Shown here: piece after piece, positions 43,481 through 52,296 of the stretch
How the letters are laid out: each line of letters starts with the position of its first letter
Position numbering within the stretch: position 1 is the first letter of the stretch
Assembly (NCBI GenBank): GCA_900318815.1
Contig: ONMA01000026.1
Coordinates: 94,441 to 158,440 of the forward strand
Direction: 5' to 3'
Source of the DNA: an uncultured Prevotellaceae bacterium
GTDB lineage: Bacteria > Bacteroidota > Bacteroidia > Bacteroidales > Bacteroidaceae
DNA: 64,000 bases
Translations under genes and position numbers: made by a program
The notes under the pieces: generated by a model
What the model saw: the letters and a program-made list of their open reading frames with translations, nothing else
What the model was told of the DNA's origin: nothing
Databases searched by the model: none

Positions 43481-43656
43481 CATGGAGGGTCTCGGAAAAT
43501 TTTCTTTTAAAAATTAACATATTCCACGACTTTATTTGAGCAATAATCATGGTATCGTGTTTCCTTTGGATTACCGATTAAAAAACTCTCGGGTCTTCGA
43601 TAATGTTAAATTTAAAAATAAAATTTTCGCATACAGCCAGTTTCTTCCATTTGTAT

Positions 43657-43664
43657 TATCTTTG
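43657..43664 (+). promoter_or_regulatory. -7 box of the HTH gene pair
   Basis: TATCTTTG, followed by CCGCC, 40 bases before the start codon at 43704; the -33 region is only weakly matched (TTTC). Confidence 0.5.
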
Positions 43665-43703
43665 CCGCCAAATTAAAGAATTGAACACAAAAACTATACG
43701 ACT

Positions 43704-44042
43704 ATGGAGATTATTTCAATTGAACGCAGCACCTACGAGGAGCTGCTGACGAACTTCAACAGTTTCGTCGCACAGATGAAGGCGATGGCCAATAGAGGTA
43801 ACGACAAAAGGTTGGGCGAATGGCTCGACAACCAGGACGTGTGCCAGATACTGAACATCAGTCCGAGAACATTACAGACGCTCCGTGACAACGGGACGTT
43901 AGGATTCTCACAATTCAGCCATAAGTGCTATTACAAGCCAGAGGATGTGGATAGGATTCTTACGGTGGTGAATACCAAGGGGAAGTCCAAGAGTATGAAC
44001 TTAAAGCGCAATGCCTATGAACGAACTGATCATGCCGCATAA
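43704..44042 (+). CDS. Excisionase-like helix-turn-helix protein 1
   Basis: A 112-aa protein. The N-terminal helix 'ERSTYEELLTNFNSFVAQMK' is typical of Bacteroidetes element-borne HTH_17 proteins, and 'WLDNQDVCQILNISPRTLQT' + LRDNGTL is the winged HTH. 'KCYYKPEDVDRIL' closes the domain. Probably regulates excision or transfer. Overlaps the next gene by 26 bases. Confidence 0.8.
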   Translation: MEIISIERSTYEELLTNFNSFVAQMKAMANRGNDKRLGEWLDNQDVCQILNISPRTLQTLRDNGTLGFSQFSHKCYYKPEDVDRILTVVNTKGKSKSMNLKRNAYERTDHAA

Positions 44043-44322
44043 TGTCGGAGTCAAGAGGGTAAAGGAGGATATGAAGGAACTGCTTGCCCTCTACAAGAAT
44101 GTGACTGGCAATTACCGCCCGTTGCTTAACGGTGAACGCTACCTGACGGACATGGAGGTGTCGGAGATTCTGAAGGTGAGCCGACGGACATTGCAGGAGT
44201 ATCGCAATGAAGGTATCTTGCCCTACATTCCCCTTGGCGGAAAAATCCTCTACCGTGAGAGTGACTTGGAAGAACTCTTGGAGAAACACTATCATCCTGC
44301 CTACAAGATGACGGACAGGTGA
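44017..44322 (+). CDS. Excisionase-like helix-turn-helix protein 2
   Basis: From the Met at 44017 (MNELIMPHNVGVKR); an upstream Met at 44011 is also possible. 'RYLTDMEVSEILKVSRRTLQ' + EYRNEGILPYI is an HTH_17/MerR-like domain, followed by 'LGGKILYRESDLEELLEKHY'. Paired with the preceding gene, as in other Bacteroidetes mobilizable elements. A terminator follows at 44375. Confidence 0.8.
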   Translation: MNELIMPHNVGVKRVKEDMKELLALYKNVTGNYRPLLNGERYLTDMEVSEILKVSRRTLQEYRNEGILPYIPLGGKILYRESDLEELLEKHYHPAYKMTDR

Positions 44323-44374
44323 TGTGATATTCCTGCCAAAGTGATTCCCCCTCTCCGATTTGAGAGTACACAAA

Positions 44375-44415
44375 AAAGGCGGAAGTGCTGATGACGAGTC
44401 AGTCCTTCCGCCTTT
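44375..44415 (+). terminator. Terminator after the HTH gene pair
   Basis: AAAGGCGGAAG (44375-44385) pairs with CTTCCGCCTTT (44405-44415) around a 19-base loop; runs of A and T flank the stem, so it may work for both strands. Confidence 0.85.
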
Positions 44416-44430
44416 ATTCTTGTGTGCTAT

Positions 44431-44611
44431 TCCGTCCGTCGCTCATCCCCTCTGCTGATGCGTCGAAAGAACACGGGCTTGAAACGGGCGGGACTTGCGT
44501 GGAAAATACGTTCGCAGTCTGTTGAGAGGAAGATTTTCCACGCAAGTATTGTCCGTTTCAGAAGAAGCCCGTGCTAACTTTGCATCGGCAGAGGGGATGA
44601 AGGTGGACGGA
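44431..44611. repeat. 181-bp imperfect palindrome beside the integrase gene
   Basis: Matched blocks from outside in: TCCGTCC 44431 / GGACGGA 44605; CATCCCCTCTGC 44444 / GCAGAGGGGATG 44588; GATGC 44457 / GCATC 44582; ACACGGGCTT 44471 region / AAGCCCGTG 44565 region; ACTTGCGTGGAAAAT 44493 / ATTTTCCACGCAAGT 44533. The loop is 25 bases. The right arm holds TAACTTTGC (about 44575), similar to the att core. Arms differ by small bulges, as in folded single-strand recombination or transfer sites. Confidence 0.85.
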
Positions 44612-44639
44612 TGGTAGCCGTTATATCGGAGTTGATATG

Positions 44640-45869
44640 TCATGCCTGCTGTGCAGTCTTGAGGTTCTTGAATGAGGCATTGAGTTTGTCACCAAGCATC
44701 GTCAGGTCATTGTCGAGTTTCTGGCTCGTGATCTTCGCGTAAATCTGGGTTGTGACGATGTTCGTATGCCCCAAAACACGACTCACGCTCTCGATGGGCA
44801 TTCCCTTTGAAAGTGCCAATGTGGCGAACGAATGCCGGCCACAGTGGTAGGAGATGGATTTCTCTATGCCGCAGGCTTTCATGACTGTTTTCAGCTTTTT
44901 GCACATCGACCAGTAGTTCATCTTGCCAAATACCAGTTTGTCTTCTTGTAGGTGCTTGTAGCGGTCAATAATTTGCAAGGGTACATCCATCAGTTTCACC
45001 TGGAATGGGATGCCCGTCTTGTGTCGATGACCAATGATCCATTTGTCTCCATTGATGTCCACGATGTTGTCAGTCGTCAGGTTCTTCACGTCAATGAACG
45101 AGAGGGCGGTGAAGCACACGAACACAAAAATGTCACGAACAAAGGCGAGATTGTCATCCTCGAACTCATGGGTTACGACGGCCTTCAGTTCGTCCTCGGT
45201 CAGGAATTCCCTTTCTTTGCAGTTCGGGCTGATGTGGAACTGTGCGAAAGGGTTACGGGGAATCTTGCCGTTGTAGTGCGCCCTCAATACAACACCTTTC
45301 AGCCACATACATCTCTGCCAGATAGTTCCATTGGCAAGTCCTCGGTCAGTACTGAGGTAGGCAGCAAAGTCCTTGATAAATTCTGGTGTCAACTCCAACA
45401 TAGACATATCCGTGCGACGGTAGTGCGACTGAATGAACTCTGCCACATCCTTCCGTGAACGCTCCATAGCCCAAAGAGTACCAGCCGACCTGTCCTTACC
45501 TACACGTTTCTTCTGGTTGGCAATGTCCTTGTCGAAAGCGTTCAGCAAGGTCTCGTACTCACTACCGAAACCTTGATAGGAGTTGCGCACCATCTCTGCC
45601 GTAACGAAAGCCTCTCTATCCGAAAGGCGCTGATAATGTTTGATGATTTGCGCCTTGATGTTATCCAACTCACGATTTAACTGCAAAGCCTCCTTGCTTC
45701 GCCCTTTCGCACAATTGCCCTTCACGTCCCACATATCAAGCGGGATTGTCTTCTTGCAACAGAACTGCGACTGAGTGCCATTAATTGTTACTCTGCCCAT
45801 CACAGGCACCACACCGTTCTTCTCTTTACTCTTGTTCACATAGAACAAAATGTTGAAAGTACTTCTCAT
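44640..45869 (-). CDS. Tyrosine recombinase/integrase of the mobilizable element
   Basis: A 409-aa protein. Arm-binding N-terminal domain ('LFYVNKSKEKNGVVPVMGRV'), SAM-like core-binding domain (about 105-215), catalytic domain with K284 ('GHRHKTGIPFQVKL'), H342-x-x-R345 ('YHCGRHSFATLALSKG'), H368 ('VLGHTNIVTTQIYAK') and nucleophile Y377. The first catalytic Arg is replaced by Ser ('CFTALSFIDVKNL', S257), as reported for IntDOT of CTnDOT, which tolerates mismatched crossover regions. It is at the right end of the element, start towards the chromosome junction. Confidence 0.93.
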   Translation of the reverse strand: MRSTFNILFYVNKSKEKNGVVPVMGRVTINGTQSQFCCKKTIPLDMWDVKGNCAKGRSKEALQLNRELDNIKAQIIKHYQRLSDREAFVTAEMVRNSYQGFGSEYETLLNAFDKDIANQKKRVGKDRSAGTLWAMERSRKDVAEFIQSHYRRTDMSMLELTPEFIKDFAAYLSTDRGLANGTIWQRCMWLKGVVLRAHYNGKIPRNPFAQFHISPNCKEREFLTEDELKAVVTHEFEDDNLAFVRDIFVFVCFTALSFIDVKNLTTDNIVDINGDKWIIGHRHKTGIPFQVKLMDVPLQIIDRYKHLQEDKLVFGKMNYWSMCKKLKTVMKACGIEKSISYHCGRHSFATLALSKGMPIESVSRVLGHTNIVTTQIYAKITSQKLDNDLTMLGDKLNASFKNLKTAQQA

Positions 45870-46191
45870 GTTTCTTACTCTTTTTTAATTTTGGCTGCAA
45901 AACTACTATTTCTTTTGGCATCCATCGCTATGCAAAATATAGCAGTTTGCGGAATAAGAAACGGACGGTGTAAGGACGGTGATGGGTGCCCCATTCTGCC
46001 CAAATTTGCTTAGTCGATTAACCTGCATCAGAACCCAGTTTTGGGGTTACGAATTAGAAACCTAACTGCTTCACCAATCCTCCCCAATTTGCTTTTTGAC
46101 CCAAATTGAACTTCTTCATTCTTCCCCGTCTTGCCTTTATTTCAGGCCGAATTGCGTTAATCTTCCAAAATCCGTTGTTCTTTACAAGCTT

Positions 46192-46207
46192 TTTCCGTAA
46201 CTTTGCG
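46192..46207. other. Candidate right attachment site
   Basis: TTTCCGTAACTTTGCG as at 33981. Immediately after, GTAACTTTGCGC (46197-46208) is mirrored by GCGCGAAGTTAC (46214-46225) with one mismatch, an inverted pair with a 5-base centre that resembles a tyrosine-recombinase core. The rest of 45870-46316 holds an integrase -7 box (TAGTTTTG, complement of 45898-45905) and no ORF. Confidence 0.45.
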
Positions 46208-46256
46208 CTCGCAGCGCGAAGTTACTGCCACTCGGAAGAAAAAAGAAACGAGTTTC

Positions 46257-46288
46257 TTTTGTTCTTCACTCGTTTTTCCGTAACTTTG
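46257..46288 (+). promoter_or_regulatory. Promoter of the CotH-domain gene
   Basis: TTTTG at 46257-46261 and TAACTTTG at 46281-46288 with a 19-base spacer; start codon at 46317. Confidence 0.75.
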
Positions 46289-46316
46289 CACCCAACTTAT
46301 CAATCTATTAATTATT

Positions 46317-49300
46317 ATGAGCAAAATCAAGCAGGCATGCCTCATCGCAATGTTATTGTTCGCGGGCCATGCAGCAGACGCACAGCAATGGAACGACGTG
46401 ACCGACGTATTCATCACCAACCCGGACTTTGAAGACGGCGACAACGGATGGGAGAAGTTCGGGTCGTGCGGCTCCTACGGAGCCATCAACTATGGCTGCA
46501 TGGAGTTCTGGAACGGCTGGTTCAACCTGAGCCAGCAACTCACGGGACTGCCCCAGGGCAAGTACCGACTGAGCGTACAGGCCTACTACCGGTGCGGCGA
46601 CTTCAACAACATCTACCGCGACTATACCGACGGCAACGAGGTGGTCACGGCCATGCTCTATGCCAGCGAGGAGGAGGAGAACTGGCAGGAACAGCCCTTG
46701 GTCAGCGTGTTCACGGAGACCTTCCACCCCGACTGGACGTGGGGCAGCGACTGGTGGTCGCCCCAAGGCAACGACTACTACCCCAACTCCATGTGGGCAG
46801 CGAGCCAGGCATTCGCCGAGGACAAATACTGGAACAGCATGGAGTTTGAATCGAACGGCGAGACGCAGATTGGTATCTACTGCTACGAGACACAGGGCTC
46901 CAACTGGTGCATCTTCGACAACTTCAGGCTGGAATACTACGGCACCATCGTGAAGGCACAGAGCGTGAAAGTGAGTGCCGAAAAGAAGCAAATGCTCGTG
47001 GGCGAGACACTACAGTTGGTGGCTACCGTGCTGCCCGAAAACACGCTGCAGAAGAAAGTGACCTGGACGAGCAACCGCCCGACAGTAGCCACCGTCGACG
47101 AGACGGGACTGGTGACGGCCGTAGGTGCTGGAACGGTCACCATCATGGCCACGACCACCGACGGCTCGAACAAGAAAGGCACCATCGTACTGACCGTGAA
47201 CCACAACGAGGCTACGGCAGAGTCGCTCGTCATCAACGAAATCATGGCCTCTAACGTGGACGAGTTCATCTCGCCCGCCTTCAACTTCGACGGATGGATG
47301 GAGCTGTACAACCCCTCCGACCTCGGCGTGGAACTGGGCGGACTGGTGCTGAGCAACAACGACGGAGAGACATGGACCATGCCCGCCACCGTCGGTGTGC
47401 TGCCCGCCAAGGGATTCAAGGTGATATGGTTCGACTCGAACAACATCGCCCAGCAGAACGCGCCCTTCAAGTTGGACACCGACGGCGGCTCCATCACCAT
47501 CAGCAACGCGAAGGGGCAGACGTTAGCCAAGCAAGCCTATCCCGCCAGCATGGAGCGAGTGAGCTATGCCCGCACCACCGACGGCGGAACGACATGGGGC
47601 ACGACTTCGACCGCCACACCCGGTGCTTCGAACGCAACCAGCACCTTTGCCTCCGAGCAGTTGGCCGCCCCCGTGGTCGATACGCCCTCGCAACTGTTCA
47701 CCGGAAAGCTCAGCGTCAACGTGACCATCCCTGCGGGCTGCACACTGCGCTACACCGACGACGGCACGCTACCCACCATGCAGAACGGCACGACAAGCAC
47801 CACGGGACAGTTCAACGTCAGTTCAACTACCACCTTGCGCTTCCGTCTCTTCGCCAGCGACCGCCTCGCCTCGCCCGTCACCTCACGCTCCTATATATAT
47901 AAGGAACGCGCGTATTATCTGCCCGTGGTGGCCGTGGTCAGCGACCCCGACTTCCTCTACGACAGCGAGATTGGCGTAATGGTGAAAGGCCCCAACGGAC
48001 GCCCCGGCAACGGTCAGGGCGACAAGTGCAACTGGAACATGGACTGGGAGCGACCCGTGAACTTCTCCTACCTCGATGCCAACGGCGAGATGGTGCTGAA
48101 CCAGGACGTCGATCTGGAGATGTGCGGCGGATGGAGCCGAGCCTGGAGCCCCCGCTCGTTCAAGCTGAAAGGCAGCAAGGAACTGGGCGGCGAGAAGAAC
48201 CTGCCCTACCCCTTCTTCTCGCAGAAGCCCTACATACGCAACCGCACCCTACAGATACGCAACGGCGGCAACGACAACGCATGCCGCTTCAAGGATGCCT
48301 CGCTGGCCTACATCGTGCAGACATCGGGCATGGACATCGACGTGCAGGGCTATGAGCCTATACACGAGTTCATCAACGGACAGTATATGGGCGTGCTCAA
48401 CGTGCGCGAACCGAACAACAAGCACTACGTCTATGCCAACTACGGATGGGATGACGACGAGATTGACCAATGGGAGATGTCGCCCGACTCGGGCTACGTA
48501 CAGAAATGCGGCACACCCGATGCCTACGACGAGCTGGTCGACGTGCTGTCGGAAGATGCAGCCAACAGCGAGACCTATCAGGAGATATGCCAGCTATTAG
48601 ACATCGACGAATTTACCAACTACATGGCCATCCAGTTCTTCTACGGCGGCAGCGACTGGCCCCGCAACAACGTGAAGGCCTTCCGCCACCGCGACAACGG
48701 CAAGTTCCGCTTCGTACTCTTCGACGTGGATGCCGCCTTCGACTACGGTTCGAACGTGTTTAATGAGTTCATGAACAAGGAGATGTGGACCTTCGACGAA
48801 CTCTATCCCCGTGGCACGGGACGCATCAGGGCACAGATCAAGCTGGTCACGCTATTCAAGAATCTGCTGAACAACGAGGACTTCCGGCGCAAGTTCATCG
48901 ACACCTACTGCATCGTGAGCGGCAGCGTGTTCGAGAGGCAACGTGCCCAGCAGATATGCGACGACCTCTTCAACCGCGTGGAACCCGCCATGAACCTGGA
49001 AGGCGGCTCGGCCAAGAGCACCTACAACAGCGTGCGCGGACAGGTGGGCAACCGACTGGCTACCACCACCAACGCGCTGAAGAACTTCTCGTCGTTCAAC
49101 CTCTCGCGCGTATCTGCCCAGCGGGTAAAGCTCGGCAGCGATACCGAGGGGGCACAACTGCTCATCAACGGCCAGCAAGTGCCCACGGGCTACTTCAACG
49201 GCAACCTCTTCCGACCCGTGACGCTCAAAGCACTGACACCCGCCGGACACGTCTTCGAGGGATGGTCGACCAACGCCACGTCGGAAACCGTCACGCTCAA

Positions 49301-50669
49301 GGAGATGGGGTCGTCATGGTACTACTACGACCGTGGCTCGCTCGACGGACAGAACTGGACGTCGCCCACCTACAATGACAGCTCATGGAAACAGGGCAAC
49401 GCACCGTTAGGCTACAGCAACAGTGCCACCATTGCCACCAAGCTGGACTACGGCTCGAACAGCAGCAGCAAGCGGCCCACCTATTATTTCCGCACGACGG
49501 TGAGCCTGAGCGAGGCACCCACCAGCAACGACACGTTTGTCATGGACTATAACATCGACGACGGACTGATTGTCTACGTCAACGGCACGGAGGCAGCACG
49601 CTTCAACATGCCCACAGGCAGCGTCAGCTACAACACCTACGCCTCGACCTACTCCGATGACTTCCCCACAGGCACGCTGTCGCTCGCAGCCAACCTGTTC
49701 CATCAGGGCAGCAACGTCATCGCCGTAGAGGTACATAACAACGCGGCCAACTCCAGCGACATCATCTTCGACGCTTCCATCACGGCACAGCTCACCACCA
49801 AGCACCAGCAGGACTTCTACTCGACCGAGAACGAGATTGCCCTGCCTACCGGCAGCAACCTGCAGTTCACGGCCTGCTACCGCCCCATGACTGCCAGCGA
49901 ACTGGCTGCACAAGGCATCACGCCCGTGCGCATCAACGAGGTGAGCGGCTCTAACAGTGCCCTCATCAACGAATATGGAAAGAAGAACGACTGGGTGGAA
50001 CTCTACAACACCACCAACGAGGAAATCGACGTGGAAGGCATGTTCCTCACGGACAACACCGAGAAGCCCGAGAAGTACATGATCAGCGCAGAGAACACGC
50101 TGGCCAGCACCAAGATTCCCGCCCACGGCTATCTGCTGGTGTGGTGCGACAAGTTAGCTACGACCAACCAGGCCCTGCACGCCAACTTCAAGATTAGCGG
50201 CGACGGCGGCACCCTCATGCTCACCGCAGCCGACCGCAGCTGGCGCGACACGATGCTCTACCCTGCCCATGACGGGAACACAACCGTGGGACGCTATCCC
50301 GACGGCACCAACGATGTGTTCACGATGAACGTGCCCACCATCGGCAAGAGCAACCTGCTGAGCAGCTATGCCGAGACGGTTGACCAGAAAGACCCGACGG
50401 CTATCCGTGCCATCAACATTGCTTCGGCCAACGGATTCCGCATCCGCTACGGTGCCGGGCAGCTCCTCGTCAAAGCCGATGATGCCCAGCAGACCACCGT
50501 TGAGCTGTTCACCGCCGATGGCCGACTGGTTGAACGCCACCATGTCAGCCTCAGCCACGGCACCGCTCACATCAGTGTGGCCCACCTGCCCAATGGCTTC
50601 TACGTGGCACGCGCCACCAACGAGCAGGACACCCGCGTAAGCTGCAAATTCGTCAGAAAACAGGAGTAA
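46317..50669 (+). CDS. Secreted CotH-kinase-domain protein with lamin-tail, Ig-like and sorting domains
   Basis: A 1450-aa protein. Signal peptide (…LLFAGHAADA-QQ). Domains in order: jelly-roll (20-215), BIG2 Ig-like ('VSAEKKQMLVGETLQLVATV', 220-295), lamin-tail 1 ('LVINEIMASNVDEF', about 300-410), chitobiase-like ('GCTLRYTDDGTLPTMQNGTT', 455-520), CotH ('YYLPVVAVVSDPDFLYDSEI' to 'FRFVLFDVDAAFDYG', about 530-860), a jelly-roll (1000-1160), lamin-tail 2 ('RINEVSGSNSALINEYGKKN', 1205-1300) and a C-terminal tail ('TVELFTADGRLVERHHVSLS' .. GFYVARAT). CotH proteins of spores phosphorylate coat proteins; in Bacteroidetes the role of secreted forms is unknown. Confidence 0.88.
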   Translation: MSKIKQACLIAMLLFAGHAADAQQWNDVTDVFITNPDFEDGDNGWEKFGSCGSYGAINYGCMEFWNGWFNLSQQLTGLPQGKYRLSVQAYYRCGDFNNIYRDYTDGNEVVTAMLYASEEEENWQEQPLVSVFTETFHPDWTWGSDWWSPQGNDYYPNSMWAASQAFAEDKYWNSMEFESNGETQIGIYCYETQGSNWCIFDNFRLEYYGTIVKAQSVKVSAEKKQMLVGETLQLVATVLPENTLQKKVTWTSNRPTVATVDETGLVTAVGAGTVTIMATTTDGSNKKGTIVLTVNHNEATAESLVINEIMASNVDEFISPAFNFDGWMELYNPSDLGVELGGLVLSNNDGETWTMPATVGVLPAKGFKVIWFDSNNIAQQNAPFKLDTDGGSITISNAKGQTLAKQAYPASMERVSYARTTDGGTTWGTTSTATPGASNATSTFASEQLAAPVVDTPSQLFTGKLSVNVTIPAGCTLRYTDDGTLPTMQNGTTSTTGQFNVSSTTTLRFRLFASDRLASPVTSRSYIYKERAYYLPVVAVVSDPDFLYDSEIGVMVKGPNGRPGNGQGDKCNWNMDWERPVNFSYLDANGEMVLNQDVDLEMCGGWSRAWSPRSFKLKGSKELGGEKNLPYPFFSQKPYIRNRTLQIRNGGNDNACRFKDASLAYIVQTSGMDIDVQGYEPIHEFINGQYMGVLNVREPNNKHYVYANYGWDDDEIDQWEMSPDSGYVQKCGTPDAYDELVDVLSEDAANSETYQEICQLLDIDEFTNYMAIQFFYGGSDWPRNNVKAFRHRDNGKFRFVLFDVDAAFDYGSNVFNEFMNKEMWTFDELYPRGTGRIRAQIKLVTLFKNLLNNEDFRRKFIDTYCIVSGSVFERQRAQQICDDLFNRVEPAMNLEGGSAKSTYNSVRGQVGNRLATTTNALKNFSSFNLSRVSAQRVKLGSDTEGAQLLINGQQVPTGYFNGNLFRPVTLKALTPAGHVFEGWSTNATSETVTLKEMGSSWYYYDRGSLDGQNWTSPTYNDSSWKQGNAPLGYSNSATIATKLDYGSNSSSKRPTYYFRTTVSLSEAPTSNDTFVMDYNIDDGLIVYVNGTEAARFNMPTGSVSYNTYASTYSDDFPTGTLSLAANLFHQGSNVIAVEVHNNAANSSDIIFDASITAQLTTKHQQDFYSTENEIALPTGSNLQFTACYRPMTASELAAQGITPVRINEVSGSNSALINEYGKKNDWVELYNTTNEEIDVEGMFLTDNTEKPEKYMISAENTLASTKIPAHGYLLVWCDKLATTNQALHANFKISGDGGTLMLTAADRSWRDTMLYPAHDGNTTVGRYPDGTNDVFTMNVPTIGKSNLLSSYAETVDQKDPTAIRAINIASANGFRIRYGAGQLLVKADDAQQTTVELFTADGRLVERHHVSLSHGTAHISVAHLPNGFYVARATNEQDTRVSCKFVRKQE

Positions 50670-50688
50670 GTACAATAAACAAGTCGAG

Positions 50689-50860
50689 CGATTGAAAGAC
50701 GCTGAAAGCGTCACCTCTCAGTAGCCGTAGTGTCCGAAGGACCTACGGATAACGGAAAAAGAGAGAAAAGCACGCTGAAAGCGTGCCTTCTCACGTTCTA
50801 TCCGCAGGTCGTACCGACCCACGGCTACTGAGAGGTGACGCTTTCAGCGTCTTTCAATCG
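50689..50860. repeat. MITE-like inverted-repeat element, copy 2
   Basis: Outer 40 bases (50689-50728 and 50821-50860) are exact reverse complements, CGATTGAAAGACGCTGAAAG inwards; the first 40 bases are nearly those of copy 1 at 17691. The centre contains a further hairpin CACGCTGAAAGCGTG and differs from copy 1. It lies 20 bases after the CotH stop, so it may also act as a 3' hairpin. Confidence 0.88.
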
Positions 50861-50915
50861 CAAGAAATAAGTTCTCTAAGGTCGAGCGAATACAATATTC
50901 CGCAAGCGGCCTGAT

Positions 50916-50974
50916 AAAAAACAAAATAAAACCATCACTGTTTTTTCTTGTTTTGGGGGTTTAATTTTGTTTTT
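50916..50974 (+). terminator. AT-rich terminator-like hairpin
   Basis: AAAAACAAAATAAAACC (about 50916-50932) pairs with GGGTTTAATTTTGTTTTT (to 50974). It contains the TGTTTTTTCTTGTTTT core also present at 11681 and, inverted, near 57515, and is followed by a GGCGCGAAGCGC palindrome at 50981. Confidence 0.7.
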
Positions 50975-51051
50975 CTTCAAGGCGCGAAGCGCATAAACCA
51001 CCCTTAAAATATAATTAATGTTAAGAAAAGGTCATTTTGCAGGCAATCGTT

Positions 51052-51081
51052 TTTGTAGTTCGAAAATTATTACTACCTTTG
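51052..51081 (+). promoter_or_regulatory. Promoter of tRNA-Phe
   Basis: TTTG at 51052-51055 and TACCTTTG at 51074-51081, 18-base spacer. Confidence 0.7.
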
Positions 51082-51114
51082 CACCCGCAAACGAAAGGAT
51101 TGCAACCGACAAAT

Positions 51115-51187
51115 GGTGCCTTAGCTCAGTTGGTAGAGCATCGGACTGAAAATCCGTGTGTCCCCGGTTCGATTCCTGGAGGTACCA
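51115..51187 (+). tRNA. tRNA-Phe (anticodon GAA)
   Basis: 73 nt; acceptor stem GGTGCCT/AGGTACC with one G-T pair, D arm AGCTCAGTTGGTAGAGC, anticodon loop CTGAAAA with GAA, T arm CCCGGTTCGATTCCTGG. CCA is not encoded. A terminator follows at 51205. Confidence 0.95.
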
Positions 51188-51204
51188 CTCCTCCTTTCAT
51201 TATG

Positions 51205-51239
51205 AACCCCGTGAAGACTTCGGTCAGAGCGGGGTTTTT
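51205..51239 (+). terminator. Intrinsic terminator after tRNA-Phe
   Basis: AACCCCG (51205-51211) pairs with CGGGGTT (51230-51236), then a T-run to 51239. Confidence 0.85.
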
Positions 51240-51324
51240 CATTTCCCCTATACCATAGCGAAAAAACTGTAAGGTTGCTTTTTATTCTATTTTAAGTACA
51301 TTTTCATTATAAAAGTGCAAAAAG

Positions 51325-51356
51325 TTTTGTCAATTCACTAAAAATCACTACTTTTG
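51325..51356 (+). promoter_or_regulatory. Promoter of the coiled-coil protein and downstream efflux genes
   Basis: TTTTG at 51325-51329 and TACTTTTG at 51349-51356 with a 19-base spacer; start codon 31 bases later. Confidence 0.7.
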
Positions 51357-51386
51357 CGCCGTGTTTATGACGAATTATAAAGAAAG

Positions 51387-52256
51387 ATGAAAAAAGCATT
51401 AGTAATAATTGTCATTCTGGCTTTGATCGGAGTGTCGGCTTGGCTGTTCTACGGCTTGCAGCAACAGAAACAGGTGAATCAGGAAATGCAGGAACTGGCC
51501 GAACTCGACAAGCAGGAAATGGAGAACGAGTACGAACGTTTCACGCTGCAATACAGCGAAATGATCACTCAGATCAACAATGACTCTATCGTCGCGCAAC
51601 TCACACAGGAGCAGATGCGCACCCAGCAGCTGCTACAGGAACTGAAGAAGGTGAAGGCCGACGATGCCCGCGAGATAACCCGACTGAAGAAAGAACTGGC
51701 CACGGTGCGCGAGGTGCTACGCAGCTATATACGCCAGGTGGACTCGCTGAACCAGGTGAACGCCTCGCTGCGCTCGGAGAACAGGCACATCAAGGACGAA
51801 CTGGCACAGACCAACCTCGAGAAGCAGGGACTGCAGAACGAGAAGCAGACGCTGACCGAGAAAGTGGCCATTGCCGCACAACTCGACGCTACGGGCATCT
51901 CGCTGACGGCCATGAAGGGCGACAAGCCCACCCGCAAGAACAAACTGAAGAAAGCCAACAGGCTGAAGGTGGTCTACACCATCTCGAAGAACGTCACGGC
52001 TACCAACGGCTCACGGGTCATCTACACCTCCATCCGCAAGCCCAACGGCGATGTGCTGGCAGGCGGCGGCACGTTTGCTTTCGAGAACAAGCAGTTGAAA
52101 GCCTCGGCAAAGAACGTCATCGAATATACCGGCGAACAGACCACCGTGACCACCTACTGGGCTGGCAACGATGTGCTTAGCGGCGGCGACTACCTGGTAA
52201 GCATCTTTGCCGACGGCAAGCTGATAGGCTCTGCCCGCTTCAGCATGGAGGAGTAA
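51387..52256 (+). CDS. Single-pass membrane protein with long periplasmic coiled coil
   Basis: A 289-aa protein. Transmembrane helix at 5-24 ('LVIIVILALIGVSAWLFYGL'), coiled coil over about 30-160 ('LQELKKVKADDAREITRLKK', 'LNQVNASLRSENRHIKDELA'), then a C-terminal beta-sandwich domain ('LKVVYTISKNVTATNGSRVI', 'GDYLVSIFADGKLIGSARFS'). Typical of conserved Bacteroidales hypothetical proteins. It precedes the TolC gene by 40 bases, so it is likely part of the same transcript; a role in envelope organisation is inferred only. Confidence 0.75.
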   Translation: MKKALVIIVILALIGVSAWLFYGLQQQKQVNQEMQELAELDKQEMENEYERFTLQYSEMITQINNDSIVAQLTQEQMRTQQLLQELKKVKADDAREITRLKKELATVREVLRSYIRQVDSLNQVNASLRSENRHIKDELAQTNLEKQGLQNEKQTLTEKVAIAAQLDATGISLTAMKGDKPTRKNKLKKANRLKVVYTISKNVTATNGSRVIYTSIRKPNGDVLAGGGTFAFENKQLKASAKNVIEYTGEQTTVTTYWAGNDVLSGGDYLVSIFADGKLIGSARFSMEE

Positions 52257-52296
52257 GGAGGATTCGACAACAGACCATTATACCAACAATGAATTA

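Larger units (their letters stand above)
33981..46207. mobile_element. Integrative mobilizable element (IntDOT-like integrase, MobV relaxase, HTH pair, defence-type cargo)
   Basis: Between the radical-SAM gene and the CotH gene lie an integrase (44640), two HTH excisionase-like genes (43704, 44017), a relaxase (41710), a candidate oriT (43354) and eight cargo genes of lower GC than the flanks. A direct repeat TTTCCGTAACTTTGCG occurs at 33981-33996 and 46192-46207. It contains GTAACTTTGC, which fits the GTAnnTTTGC core used by CTnDOT-type elements, but also the Bacteroidetes promoter consensus, so the exact ends are uncertain. A third related site is at 46275-46289. A similar segment GGGGTTACGATTTGGAGACC (34050) / GGGGTTACGAATTAGAAACC (46043) occurs near both ends and could be an arm-type site. 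Confidence 0.7.
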
